Assembly: GCF_026914185.1 (NCBI RefSeq)
Contig: NC_070561.1
Span: 1,116,001 to 1,180,000, forward strand
Direction of reading: 5' to 3'
DNA from: Puccinia triticina
Taxonomy: Eukaryota; Basidiomycota; Pucciniomycetes; Pucciniales; Pucciniaceae
Length of the DNA stretch: 64,000 nucleotides
Shown here: positions 1 to 10,086 of the stretch, piece by piece
Layout: each line of letters starts with the position of its first letter
How positions within the stretch are numbered: the stretch's first letter is position 1
Position numbers and translations under genes: made by a program
The notes under the pieces: model-generated
Databases searched by the model: none
Told to the model about the DNA's origin: nothing
The model's input: only the letters and a program-made list of their open reading frames with translations

Positions 1-171
1 TGTCAAAGTTGAATTTCATGCATGTATAAATGCATAAATCATAAATTCATAAAACTTTGTTTGCAGGGGATCTCACCAATCTGCTTAAGTAATCTTTGGC
101 TTTCCCAGCCAAAGAATTTTTATAAATTTATGATTTACGCATTTATGCATGCATGAATTCCAACTTTGACA
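1..171. repeat. MITE-like inverted-repeat element
   Basis: The two ends are inverted copies of each other. TGTCAAAGTTG followed by a CATGCATG-rich arm at 1-50 pairs with an arm ending in CAACTTTGACA at 171, around a non-coding centre. No coding capacity is present, so this is probably a non-autonomous DNA transposon. Its left edge is the window edge, so the target duplication cannot be seen and the element may extend further left. Confidence 0.6.
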
Positions 172-1330
172 AGCATAATTGTTGTGCTTCTTTTACTCTG
201 CGTACTTTGCAGACTTGCTTTATTTGTTAGGGTTGGGCTTGCTTTACGGCTGTTTCCTTGCGGGTTTTGCGGAGTTATCTTCTTTATGCGGCGGAGCTTT
301 ATTTTAGTGTTTACTTTTGCGGAGCTAGATTGTTTTACGTACTTTACTTTATTAGTCCCACTTAGAGCCCTACAACGCGGCGGAGCTGTGGAGCAGAGTT
401 TCTCCAGATCACCCAACTTTACCTGGGAATCTTCTTGGAGCGGCAGGGTCCTGACATTTCTACGCAGGGACAACTTTTGTTCACCACACCGGTGTAGGTA
501 TCAGCTGTTGTGGGGAGAGCAGATATAAAGGGGGGAGGGGCAAAGTTGTGGAAGGACAGGGTGGCGGGTTGGGATTGGGGAAGTTGGTGGATCCTGGGTT
601 TCTCTTCTTACGGGTCATAGCACTGGATATGGGGGTATGTATTATTAAATTAAGCTTGTAGCCTATCTATTGGGTACGATGCAGGTGATTGATGTCATTA
701 AGGTTCATGGTGTGGGAACACAAGCTTAAACATGTGTGAAATATGAGAAATTGGTGAAGAATTGCCGCAAACCTAGATGGCTGTGTCAGTGTCAGGCCAA
801 GCGGATGATAGTTGGTTCTAGGATTTCTAGCCCTACTTGGGTCATTGAAGATATAAGCTTGCCAGAGGAATATAAGCTTTCTGGGGCTATGATTGATAGG
901 CATTGTCAAGTAAGGTTTGGTAAATTTTATTTGTTGGTATGTTATGTACATATTTGCATACACTGTGATAGGCATTGTAACATGGCATACTGTAAAAATA
1001 CCAATTGCAGATGACCTGGGTCTGATTTACAAAATTTAATACACAAATTCTAGTTTAAATTGTGGTGTTGATACCACACAAATTGTAAATGTAATAAAAT
1101 TTCAGGTTGTATCCATTTTTACAATTCCCTGCTTTACAATGTGTTGAAATGTTGTAATCCCCAGTGGTCAGAATCAACACATCAGGCATAAACACCGCCA
1201 GCAAACGGCTGACGTAAGCCAGATTTTGTCGCGCTGACAAAATCCAAACTCGCACCCCGGGTGTGTCGTCACCTATTGTGAATTTTGTCACCTGCCATTC
1301 TCAGTGGCAGGTGCAAGAGAGCACCACTCT
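172..1330. other. no supported gene
   Basis: Only short ORFs without recognisable domains occur here. A stretch near 1208-1310 contains short inverted repeats (TTTTGTCGCGCTGACAAAA, and TGCCATTCTCAGTGGCA). I see no promoter, splice pattern or family match that supports a gene. Confidence 0.5.
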
Positions 1331-1333
1331 CTT

Positions 1334-1392
1334 GGTGGCCGGTGCTAACCGGTCATCAAGGGGACATACACACCTAGCTCCCTTGATGGCCC
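1334..1392. repeat. diverged palindromic unit related to the 10.1-11.4 kb array
   Basis: The stretch contains TTGGTGGCCGGTGCTAACCG, then CGGTCATCAAGG, a spacer with ACATACACACC, and then CTTGATGGCC. This matches, with substitutions, one palindrome plus spacer of the array inside the TIR element at 10087-11410. It looks like a stray or decayed unit of that repeat. Confidence 0.45.
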
Positions 1393-1398
1393 GTCTAA

Positions 1399-1562
1399 TG
1401 TCTGTGACATGCATGAAATGTCTTAGACATGCTGTGAAATGTCTTAGCCATGCTGTGAAACGTCTGTGACATGTTGTGAAATATTTGTGACATGTTGTGA
1501 AAAGTTTGTGACATGTTGTGACTTGTCTGTAACATGTTGTGACTTGTCTGTGACATGTTGTT
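1399..1562 (+). repeat. tandem minisatellite, about 20-21 bp unit
   Basis: About eight imperfect copies of a unit like TCTGTGACATGTTGTGAAA run head to tail. ORFs reading through it on both strands (repeats of CHKLFTT or QHVTD type) are by-products of the repeat. It is followed at 1590-1640 by two to three copies of ACCAAATATCCTG. Confidence 0.8.
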
Positions 1563-2248
1563 GCCACAGACAAAGGAAAAAATAATGATACCAAATATCC
1601 TGTGTTTTTACCAAATATCCTGGTGTTTTTACCAGATAACCCGTATGGGATATGAGGTACAGGTCGTAGTGGATCATCTTCAGATATTTTCCCTGACTGT
1701 TTCCACCATTTTTTTCCCTTTGGTTAGCATTCCTTCATCACACTACAGGTACTGTTGTCTCAAATTGTGGAACAACATTGTGTTGATTGCTCTTATTAAA
1801 TGGTCCTTAAGTGGCACCAGCTTTTAGATAGGGATTTGAAAAATTGACTCCCAGAAAGCAATTTTCCACCTTGCGCTGTAGAAATTCAAAAGTCCACAAT
1901 GTTGCAAACATTGTAAATCAAGGAGATGCATTTAAGTTAAGAAACATTAGATAGGCAATTGATACATCTTGGGAGATCCCAGAAACAAAAACTAGATTAT
2001 GTATAATGAATTGAGAAATGGTTGTGATAGACTTGTTTTAAATAAGCCCTCAACAAAATCACTACATCTCAAGCCCGCATTCAACATGGCACATAAGTCT
2101 CTCCCTCCGGTCAGCGCAATGCAACAAGTGGTATACCACTCCGTGCGGGAAGGGGGGGGATTAAGTTAGTTAAAGTTTGCGGTTCAATATTGGGACAAAA
2201 CCTTCCTGGCCCAAGCCGCTTTGGATTATACTTCTTGCTCATGCGATG
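1563..2248. other. no supported gene; fold-back end remnant near 1838
   Basis: No convincing ORF. At about 1836-1853 the sequence TTGAAAAATTGACTCCC matches the terminal repeat of the fold-back elements at 48896-50668, suggesting a decayed single end of that family. Confidence 0.4.
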
Positions 2249-2740
2249 TGGTAGACGCTTTAGTTCTGGATGGAAAAATTCAAAAATTTCTAGTTTACAT
2301 ATGTAGTGTTACATTACACCGTCTTTTGATACACACACTCCCTTCAGTTTACATACACAGTTTTACAAAACTGCATGTATATAGCTTACATACTACCCTT
2401 TTACATATATATGTGGCTGCGTAGCAACCAGCCAGCCTCATATGCAGCTGTGTAGCAACCACAAGCCACTTATTACAGTAACCCAGCAACCACAAGCCAC
2501 ATTAATAAAGCGGCATAGTAACCATGGGGCTGTGCAAGTCACTCAAGCAGACTACACAGCAATACAGAAAGCTGTGCAGGTCACTTGAGAAGACTCCATG
2601 GCAACCAGAGGGCTGTGTAAGCCACACTTGTAACTAAATCACCAGCTAAATTTGCTCATGTCTACACTGCCACACTGTACATAGCTGTATTTGCACAGCA
2701 TTTGTAAAGGCACACCAGCCAAAACCCCTCATGTACATAG
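2249..2740 (+). repeat. 5' LTR of element A (or solo LTR)
   Basis: It starts TGGTAGACGC and ends CATGTACA(TAG). It is repeated with 3 mismatches at 13917-14003 plus 30960-31360. It contains a TATA-like stretch (ACATATATATGTGG, about 2404-2417) and short internal repeats of the type GTAGCAACC.ACAAGCCAC. The 12 bases GATACACACACT at about 2328-2339 are missing in the second copy. Confidence 0.6.
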
Positions 2741-3033
2741 CACTATGAAAAAAACTCGAGAAACTGGTGTCAGTTGACATGCAGCATACTTGAGTTCAGT
2801 CTCCCTTAGAACAAGCTTCATACAAAATGAATCCCAGGGTGGTGCACCCTGAAATATTTGGAATTTACTCAACGGTTCAGGCTAAGCAGTATGTTGAGAC
2901 TCTGCTTAGCCACACTAACTTTGGAGATGGTCAGCTGGCACAGCAGTGGCACCTAAGTACATACATTACCAGTGCCCTTTTCAACTGGGAGGCATCCCTC
3001 CAGCAAACACACAAGGCCTTAAGCTTGACATAC
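2741..3033 (+). other. leader of element A with PBS-like site
   Basis: TGGTGTCAGTTGACATGC at 2765 resembles a tRNA primer binding site, because it starts with TGG, the complement of a tRNA CCA end. Element B has TGGTGTCCCAACAGTGG at the matching place. An open frame starting at 2827 runs from here into the palindrome array. Its first 60 or so residues match nothing I recognise and may be a gag remnant. Confidence 0.3.
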
Positions 3034-3985
3034 ACACGGGAGGGATCCCTCCTGGACAAGGAATCCCTCCCAGACGACAGATACATACAACATCCATACA
3101 GCAGTCGCCCGGGAGGGATCTCTCCCGGACGACTGCTTCATACACCAGTTGTCCGGGAGGAATCCCTCCCGGACGACAGATACATACAAGAGTCGCCCGG
3201 GAGGGATCCCTCCTGGCCGACTGCTTTGTACAACAGACTTCCGGAAGGGATCCCTCCCGGACGGCGGCCCCATACAACAGTCGCCCGGGAGGGATCCCTC
3301 CTGGATGACTGCTTCATACACCAGTTGTCCGGGAGGAATCCCTCCCGGACGACAGATACATACAAGAGTCGCCCGGGAGAGATCCCTCCTGGCCAACTGC
3401 TTCATACACCAGCCGTCCGGGAGGGATCCCTCCCGAGCAACGGCCCCATACAGCAGTTGCCCGGGAGGGATCCCTCCCGGTCAACAGATACATGCAAGAG
3501 TCTCCCGGGAGGGATCCCTCCCGGTCGACAGATACATGCAAGAGTCTCCCAGGAGGGATCCCTCTTGAACCACTGTTTGACGAAGCAGTCGGCAAGGAGG
3601 GATCCCTCCCGGGCGACTCCTGTATGTATCTGTCGTCCGGGAGGGATTCCTCCTGGACAACTGGTGTATGAAGCAGTCGTCCGGGAGGGATCCCTCCCGG
3701 ACGACTGTTGTATGGGGCCGTCGTCCGGGAGGGATCCCTTCCGGACGGCTGTTGTATGAAGCAGTCGGCCAGGAGGGATCCCTCCCGGGCAACTCTTGTA
3801 TGTATCTGTTGTCCGGCAGGGATTCCTCCCGGACAACTGGTGTATGAAGCAGTTGTCTGGGAGGGATCCCTCCCGGGAGACTGTTGTATGGGGCCGTCGT
3901 TTGGGAGGGATCCCTCCTGGACAACTGGTGTATGAAGCAGTCGGCCAGGAGGGATCCCTCCCGGGCGACTGTTGTATGGGGCCGT
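3034..3985. repeat. palindromic minisatellite array 1 (44-bp period, about 22 units)
   Basis: About 22 imperfect palindromes of the form GTCCGGGAGGGATCCCTCCC GGAC, centred on GGATCC, are spaced every 43-45 bp. Spacers are repeated, not unique: in the left part they read like AGATACATACAAGA or CTTCATACACCA, and from about 3590 onward they appear as reverse complements (TTGTATGAAGCAG, TGTTGTATGGGG). The whole array is therefore also inverted about a midpoint near 3580. Long open frames on both strands (for example 2827-3759 and 3402-4016) arise because the unit is open in several frames. They encode only repeats such as REGSLPDD and are not credible genes. Confidence 0.9.
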
Positions 3986-4355
3986 CGCTCAAGCTCAGAT
4001 GATGTGGATCCTCCAAGACGAAATCCCAGAGAGTGTTGGAGTTTTCATTGATGATGGCGGTATCAAAGGCCCACGGACAGACTATGGCGGGGAAGTTCTT
4101 AAGGAAAATCCAGGAATAAGACGCTTTATCTGGGAATATGCCATTCTTTTAGAATGTGTATTGTTCAGAATTGAAGAAGCTGGCCTCACAATATCAGGAA
4201 AGAAATTCGCCTGTTGCATACCAGCTTTGGATATTGTCGGTCATGTAGTCTGCAAAGAAGGACGTAAAGTATCTGCTAAAAAGAAAAATAAGGTACTAAC
4301 CTGGCCAACCCCAGCAAATGTAACTGATCTGAGAGGGTTTCTGGGGATTGTCACC

Positions 4356-4832
4356 AACAGTGGGCCGCTACGCTAAACTACGCTATTTTAGCCCTAAAGT
4401 TTAGCGTAGCGGCAAAAAGCGCCAACCTTTTTTGAATAGCGTTAGCGCGCTGTTAGCGCCGCTACGCTTCACTAATTTTCAGCGGCGCTAACAGCATACC
4501 AATTTTTGTTTAGCGTTAGCGCTGCGCTACAGCCGCTACGCTACGCTACGTTGCGCTAAAGCGCTTTTAGCGGAAAAAAGGCACTTTTTTTGCTGCAAAA
4601 AACGCTTTAGCGCAGCATAGCGCGCGCTCTTTTGCGCCTTGCGTGCTTAGCGTTAGCGCAATTGCGCGCATCTGCGCTAACGCTACGCTAAAAGCTGAAA
4701 TAGCTTTGCATCCTTTGCGCGTAGCGTTAGCGCAGATGCGCGCAATTGCGCTAACGCTACGCTAAAAAATAGCGCATTTGCGCTGCGCTACGCTACGCTA
4801 ACAGCTATGTTAGCGTAGCTGACCCACTGTTG
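4356..4832. mobile_element. hAT-like MITE 1 with 8-bp duplication
   Basis: Its ends are AACAGTGGG...CCCACTGTTG, flanked by TTGTCACC at 4348-4355 and 4833-4840, an 8-bp target duplication as typical of hAT elements. The interior is almost entirely built from variants of GCTACGCTA and GCGTTAGCGC in both orientations, so nearly every part can pair with another part. It has no coding sequence. Removing it and one duplication rejoins the RT reading frame of element A (RGFLGI...YVRMF). Confidence 0.9.
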
Positions 4833-5892
4833 TTGTCACCTACGTTAGAATGTTCACTCAAAACCTATCCAAAATAGCAGCACCCCTCCGCAAGCTTACA
4901 CACAAGAGCCAAGAGTGGGAATGGACCACCCAATGCGAGGAGGCTTTCCAGAAGCTAAAATGAAAAGTAGGAGAAGATATTGTTCTCAAAAAGCTTGACT
5001 ACTCAAAAGATGCAGGCATAATCATTTTGGCGGTGGACTCAAGTTTCATTGCTGCAGGAGCAGTACTCAGCCAACAAGAGTTAAATACAGGTCTGAACAG
5101 ACCAGTATTGAATGAATCTATTGTATTTTCTCCTGTAGAATCTAGATACTCCCAGCTCAAGTTAGAACTCTGTGGAGTTGCTCAAATTCTCAAAAAGCTA
5201 AAAACGGTTCTCTGGGGTCAACACTTTGAACTGCAAGTAGATGCTAAGTCCTTAATTGAGATGATCAACTCACCATCTTTGCCCAATGCTCCAATGACAC
5301 GATGGGTAGCATTTATTCAATTATTCTCCTTTGAGCTGGTGCACAAGCCAGGGAAAACCTTCACAATGCCGGACGGACTTTCTCGCCGACCTTTAGGACC
5401 AGATGAGGACGAATACTACAAGGACACGGACAAATTTGATGAAGATGAACCAGTAATCAGGGCCGGCTTTCAAACTTTCACAGCACATGTTGTTACGGAG
5501 GAGATCAAAGAATGGGAAAGCCCAGGATATTGGTTGGACATGAAACATTACTCACAAACCCTTAAAAGACCAGAATCTATGGGGAAAGACCAGTTTCTGA
5601 AACTACGAAGAAAGTCAATCATTTACTTTGTGAAGGAATCCAAACTAATGAAAAGGCACACTCCCACCGCTCAAATGGTGATCTTCAACTCAGATTTTCA
5701 GTCGCGCCTCCTGAAAATGGTCCATGAAGATTTAGGTCACAGAGGAGTGGAAGAAACATATCAGCGCCTAGTATGCCAATTCTGGTGGCCCAGCTTAAAG
5801 AAACAAGTTAAGAAATGGGTCAATAGCTGTGAAGCCTGTCAGAAACGGGACCCCACAATACCTCGTGAAATCAGAAATCCCACCGGTGAAAG

Positions 5893-6383
5893 CAACGGTG
5901 GGCCAGCTACGCTAACTGTAGCGTTAGCGTGGCGTAGCGTAGCGGAATTCCGCTAATTTTTAGTGCAGTATTAGCGGAATTGCGCCTTTCTGCACTAACG
6001 CTACACGCAAAGGGTGCACAGCTAATTTAGCTGTTAGCGTAGCGTTAGCGCAGATGCGCGCAATTGCGCGCAATTGCGCTAATGCTACACACGCAGGGCG
6101 CAAAAGAGGGCGCGCTACGGTGCGCCACAGTGCTTTTAGCTGAAAAAAAGGCCTTTTTTTCCGCTAAAAGCGCTGTAGCGCAGCGCAGCGTAGCGTAGCG
6201 TAGTGACTGTAGCGGCGCGCTAACACTAACAAACAAGTGGCGCGCTGTTAGCGCCGCTGAAACGTAGCGCAGCGTAGCGGCGCTAACAGCGCGCTAACGC
6301 TACTCAAAATGGGCGGGCGCTTTTTGCCGCTACGCTAACGCTAAGTGACCCTGTAGCGTAGTGTAGCGTAGCGGCCCACCGTT
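5893..6383. mobile_element. hAT-like MITE 2 with 8-bp duplication
   Basis: Its ends are CAACGGTGGG...CCCACCGTT, flanked by GGTGAAAG at 5885-5892 and 6384-6391. The interior has the same GCTACGCTA/GCGTTAGCGC composition as the copy at 4356, so the two belong to one family. It interrupts the integrase between the zinc-finger and catalytic domains, and removing it restores the frame (TGES..LFGRVALDA). Confidence 0.9.
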
Positions 6384-7343
6384 GGTGAAAGTTCTCTTTT
6401 TGGACGAGTTGCCCTGGATGCCTTTCACATCAAAGCAGGAAGGTTTAAATACTTAATTGTGGCCCGTGATGATCTTTCTGGTTGGGTTGAAGCAGCAGCA
6501 CTGGTAAAACTTACATCAGAAGCTGTTTCCAAGTTTCTCCTGGAAAATTGGGTCTATAAATTTGGTTCAATAAAAACAGTTACCACTGACAATGGCCCAG
6601 AATTCAAGGATGAGTTTGTAGAAGCAGTCAAACAAATTGGAGCAACCCTTTGACCAACTACGCCATATTACCCAGAAGGGAATGGGATGATTGAAAGAGG
6701 GCACAGACCTATCAAAGATGCCCTTGTCAAAATGTGTGGCGAGTCTGGCGCAAAATGGAAAGATCTTTTACCATTAGTTTTGTTTGCGGATTGGATTTCA
6801 ACAAAGCGCTCAACCGGATATTCACCCTACGAGCTAGTCTTTGGCCAAAAGGCAGTTTTACCTGTAGACATAGAAGCCAAAAAATATCTGGCAGTTGATT
6901 GGTCAGAAGTCAGCACCACAGCCGAATTACTAGAAGCCAGGACCAGGCAGCTGGAACAGCAAGACGAGATGCTTCAATAAGCCTGCGAGAAGTTATTAAA
7001 GTCACGTGAAGAATTGGTACAATATTGGGAAAGAAGGCTAGCATCAAAATTACGGGACCCTTTGGAGCCAGGCACTTTAGTCCTTACCTATAACAAAAGT
7101 CTGGAAGATCAGTGGGGAAAATTATTTTTGCACAGGTGGAATGGACCCTATAGAATCAAAAGACAGGTTGAAAAAGGTGCTTACGTCTTAGAAGAATTAG
7201 ATGGTACTGAGTTAAAAAGGAAGTATGCGGCATCCCACATCAAAAGATATTTTCCTCAGGGCAGATCACTACAAGAGCTAGAGGAAGACGCAATGGATGT
7301 AGACGAGGAAGAGTCTGCAGAAATTTCTGATAATGATGAATAG

Positions 7344-8090
7344 ACCTTTTCTCCTGAGTAGGAGGGTAAACTGCTTACAATTGCGTACATTGCTCAGTTT
7401 CCATTGAGCTTAGTCTCTCATTTACACATACCTGGCCAAGATTATAAATGTTCTACATGCATATTGATCCCCATCACAGTTTTTTAAGTTGGGGGAGGTT
7501 CCTAGTCATTTCTGAAACACTGTTTTGAGTCAAGATATTTTTTTATGACTTACATATGCACTTTTATATATAAAAGACAAAATTTTGATGCAGAGTATGC
7601 TGCAGTTTCTTTTGTATGCTGAGGGTATGGGTGGGCACATCAAAGTTCAGAATTTTTATGTTAAAACAGACTTACTTGAAGATATGTTTTTTTTTATCTC
7701 ACTTGAATCTCTCAGTTGGTTGGATTGGGAGAAAAGTAAAAATTTTAATTGCTTAAACAAAAAGAAAAAACTCCTTTTTTTCACTAGAGCTAAAAATTGG
7801 TTGGGGACAACCAATAAGTTGGGGGAGAGAAGAAGGGAATACAATTTTTTTTTGGTTTTTTTTTGAAAAACAATTTTTTGGATTTTCATTTAGTTAAGAA
7901 GATAAATAAAGAATTTTTTGTTTTACAGGTTTGTTTTGCAGGTTGTAACAAAAGAGAAAAATAAGAACTATTTTTAGGAGCAGTTTCAGTACATAGTATC
8001 GTGGTGATGTTCATATTGACTAAAGAAAAAGAAGACAAAACCATCATTCAGTCATAGCATAAGGGACCCACCAAAGAAAACCAAATGAAC
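7344..8090. other. non-coding stretch after integrase A, purine tracts
   Basis: The stretch is AT-rich with no credible ORF. AAGTTGGGGGAGG at about 7484 and AAGTTGGGGGAGAG at about 7816 resemble the polypurine tract found at 13901 just before the 3' LTR. They may be old or duplicated tracts. Confidence 0.4.
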
Positions 8091-8854
8091 TTACTGGTGT
8101 CCATAGAATACCCAAAACCAGTCCCCTGCGAGCGCAAGAGCGTTATCAATTTTGTTGATCGCCTCGAAGTCTGGATGGCCGACCGGGAATGTCGCGAGAA
8201 ATTGAGTAAGAACCTGACAGAGACGGTTGAATGCATTCCCAAACGCATAGATCGGATTGAGCATAGGCAACGGAGGTTCAGGGCAAAATTGCATCCTTGG
8301 TGCATCAGGTGCGACCGGAATGTGTTTGACTATAAATCACAAATTAAAAAAAAAAAGAGAGTGGTAATAATTAGAAATCAAGTCAATAAAACTGTCTATA
8401 TATTATGTTAGTAAAATGAAAATTGTACATACCAGGAGGAGGGCAATGGTTCACATCGATATCCATCAGGATCGACCCTTGATCTTCCGACATCTCTTCA
8501 TCGGTATCTTCAACACCCGACTTGTTGCCCAACAAGTAAATCATATGGGAGAGTGGAATCCCCTCGTCGCTTCCTACAGAACCTTTGTTGGTGGCCATCA
8601 TCGGAAGGTAGACAGGAGAGTTCCCCCCAAAGATCTGGCGCTCCAGAGTGCATTCCGATTGGGGTGATTCATTATCATTAGCGTCTTGTGCCTCTTCTTC
8701 ATAGTTGGGGAGGGAATACTGAGGCGAAGGACTAGGTTCAGATGGTGAAGAATCGGACGAGGATGAGAGAGGCGAAAGGGGAGATGAAGGAATCTCTACA
8801 CTGTCGTTCGAACTAGCGCTGTCAGAAGATAGAGATAACGGATTGATGAGCCAT
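8091..8854 (-). CDS. spliced antisense gene of element A, unknown function
   Basis: Two exons on the minus strand: about 8854-8433 and 8329-8091, joined over a 103-bp intron (8330-8432) with donor GTATGT and acceptor TATAG. The splice keeps frame (NHCPPP then VKHIPVAPDAP). The product has a serine, proline and acidic amino part (SSDSASSNDSVEIPSSPLSP, later DTDEEMSEDQG) and a carboxyl part that looks folded (PIYAFGNAFNRLCQVLTQFL) ending WFWVFYGHQ. An ATG lies at 8854-8852, but a one-base slip is needed just after it to reach the long frame, so the 5' end may be damaged or a small exon missed. TATTTAAGG about 80 bp upstream could be a TATA element. It runs opposite to the integrase of element A and lies downstream of it. 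I do not recognise the family; it could also be an unrelated host gene. Confidence 0.55.
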
Positions 8855-9500
8855 GTTGTTCAGCTCGTAGTGAGGAGAGCAAGGTGGTTGGCTGAGGGAA
8901 TGAGCTGGGAGTTGGGACTGACCTGGTCCTTAAATACCCTCGCCACGGCCGCCGCAATCGAGGCCAAGCTGTGCAGATTGAGATACGATTGGAGGTCAGC
9001 TCACCTTGGTAGTCAACATAATCAAAACCTTAAGTCAAATACAGGCATTAGAGCACCGCTTGGATCTTCAAATTAAGAAGATTTGAGAAGAATCGGACAC
9101 TTACTGGCAACCGATGCGCGCAGACTCAATCCTTCCGTTATATCAAGACTCTACATCCCCCGTTTTCCAGCGTTCCGACCTACTAAACACCTGTTGCAAT
9201 AAAATAACTTGATCAATCCTGTTCTTTAGCTCTCAAACAAACCTGAAGCTCACAAGACTCACGAGCATGCAGGTCGAGTTTTTCTTTTTTTGCTTGTAGT
9301 GATGCCAGCGCAAGTGGTATGCCAAAGGACCTTTGATCGGCACGATGACAGTCAAACGGTGCCTGTATGTTGTACGGTCTGCTTACCTGATGATCAAAGC
9401 TTCTTCAGCGACCTGTACACCTACCACGACCCCCATAGGCTGTTTAAACATAATACATAGATGTATAAAAAAAGGAGAAAAGAAGCAATCGAGTCAGTCA
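8855..9500. other. upstream region of the antisense gene; no other gene
   Basis: This holds the presumed promoter side of the antisense gene (minus-strand TATTTAAGG at about 8931-8939). Small ORFs on the plus strand show no family features. Confidence 0.4.
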
Positions 9501-10086
9501 GGGCCCAATTATAAACAGTTATTGAAGTTTTATTGTAACTAGAGGCCAAGGCGGCTACGCCGCTGCAGGGGTCACTTTATGTAGTGTAAGTTCACAATCT
9601 CCCCAACCCGCACCCCAAGGAACCCCCCCCCCCCCCCCTCAATCTCACTTTATACACACACCAGCCATTGCACCTCTGCTTTTAACTACCAGGGAAAACT
9701 TAATGAAATTTTGGTAAGATTTGCCTTCCAATCTTGCCTGGTTTCATCTTATATTCTTCATCTTGTTACTCAAATTCAACCTTGAACCAAAAGTCTACAT
9801 TATTTGCACAGGCTCAATCAAGTGGCACATGAGCATTTTCACTATCAACATGTGTAGCCCAGAGTAATGTATTGAGTTGAGGAAGTTGAACAGAAATCAG
9901 GAAGTGATGAAGTGTTTGACTTGATCATTCAATTGTTCCAATAGAATTGAAGAATGCTTTTTCCCATGTTCAGATGGTTATCTTCCTTTGGTAGTTGAAT
10001 CTTAGGTTCTAGCTTTCTTTAGAATCCTTACCTTTTTTTACCAACTTCAGTAACAGATGTAGATCAGTAACTCAATGTTCACCCTC

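Larger units (their letters stand above)
3985..7343 (+). pseudogene. degenerate Gypsy pol of element A (RT, RNase H, integrase)
   Basis: The reading starts inside RT (AQAQMMWILQDEIP, then FIDDGG in the place of the catalytic YIDD), so the RT amino half is missing and replaced by array 1. It continues through the RT thumb, RNase H (AVDSSFIAAGAVLSQ), the integrase zinc finger (HEDLGHRGVEETY, CEACQK) and the integrase core (VARDDLSGWVEA, TDNGPEF, MIERGHRPIKDAL), and ends at TGA/TAG near 7343 after the KYAASHIKRYF tail. Breaks are two MITE insertions (4356-4832, 5893-6383), in-frame stops at 4961-4963, 6651-6653 and 6978-6980, and the 5' truncation. The parallel with element B at 37326-40008 is clear along the whole length. 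It cannot give a working polyprotein. Confidence 0.9.

Noticed and set aside
2827..4016. Long ORFs on both strands over palindrome array 1 (up to 310 residues)
   Set aside because: They encode only the translated repeat unit on either strand; open frames follow from a 44-bp unit lacking stops, not from coding selection.
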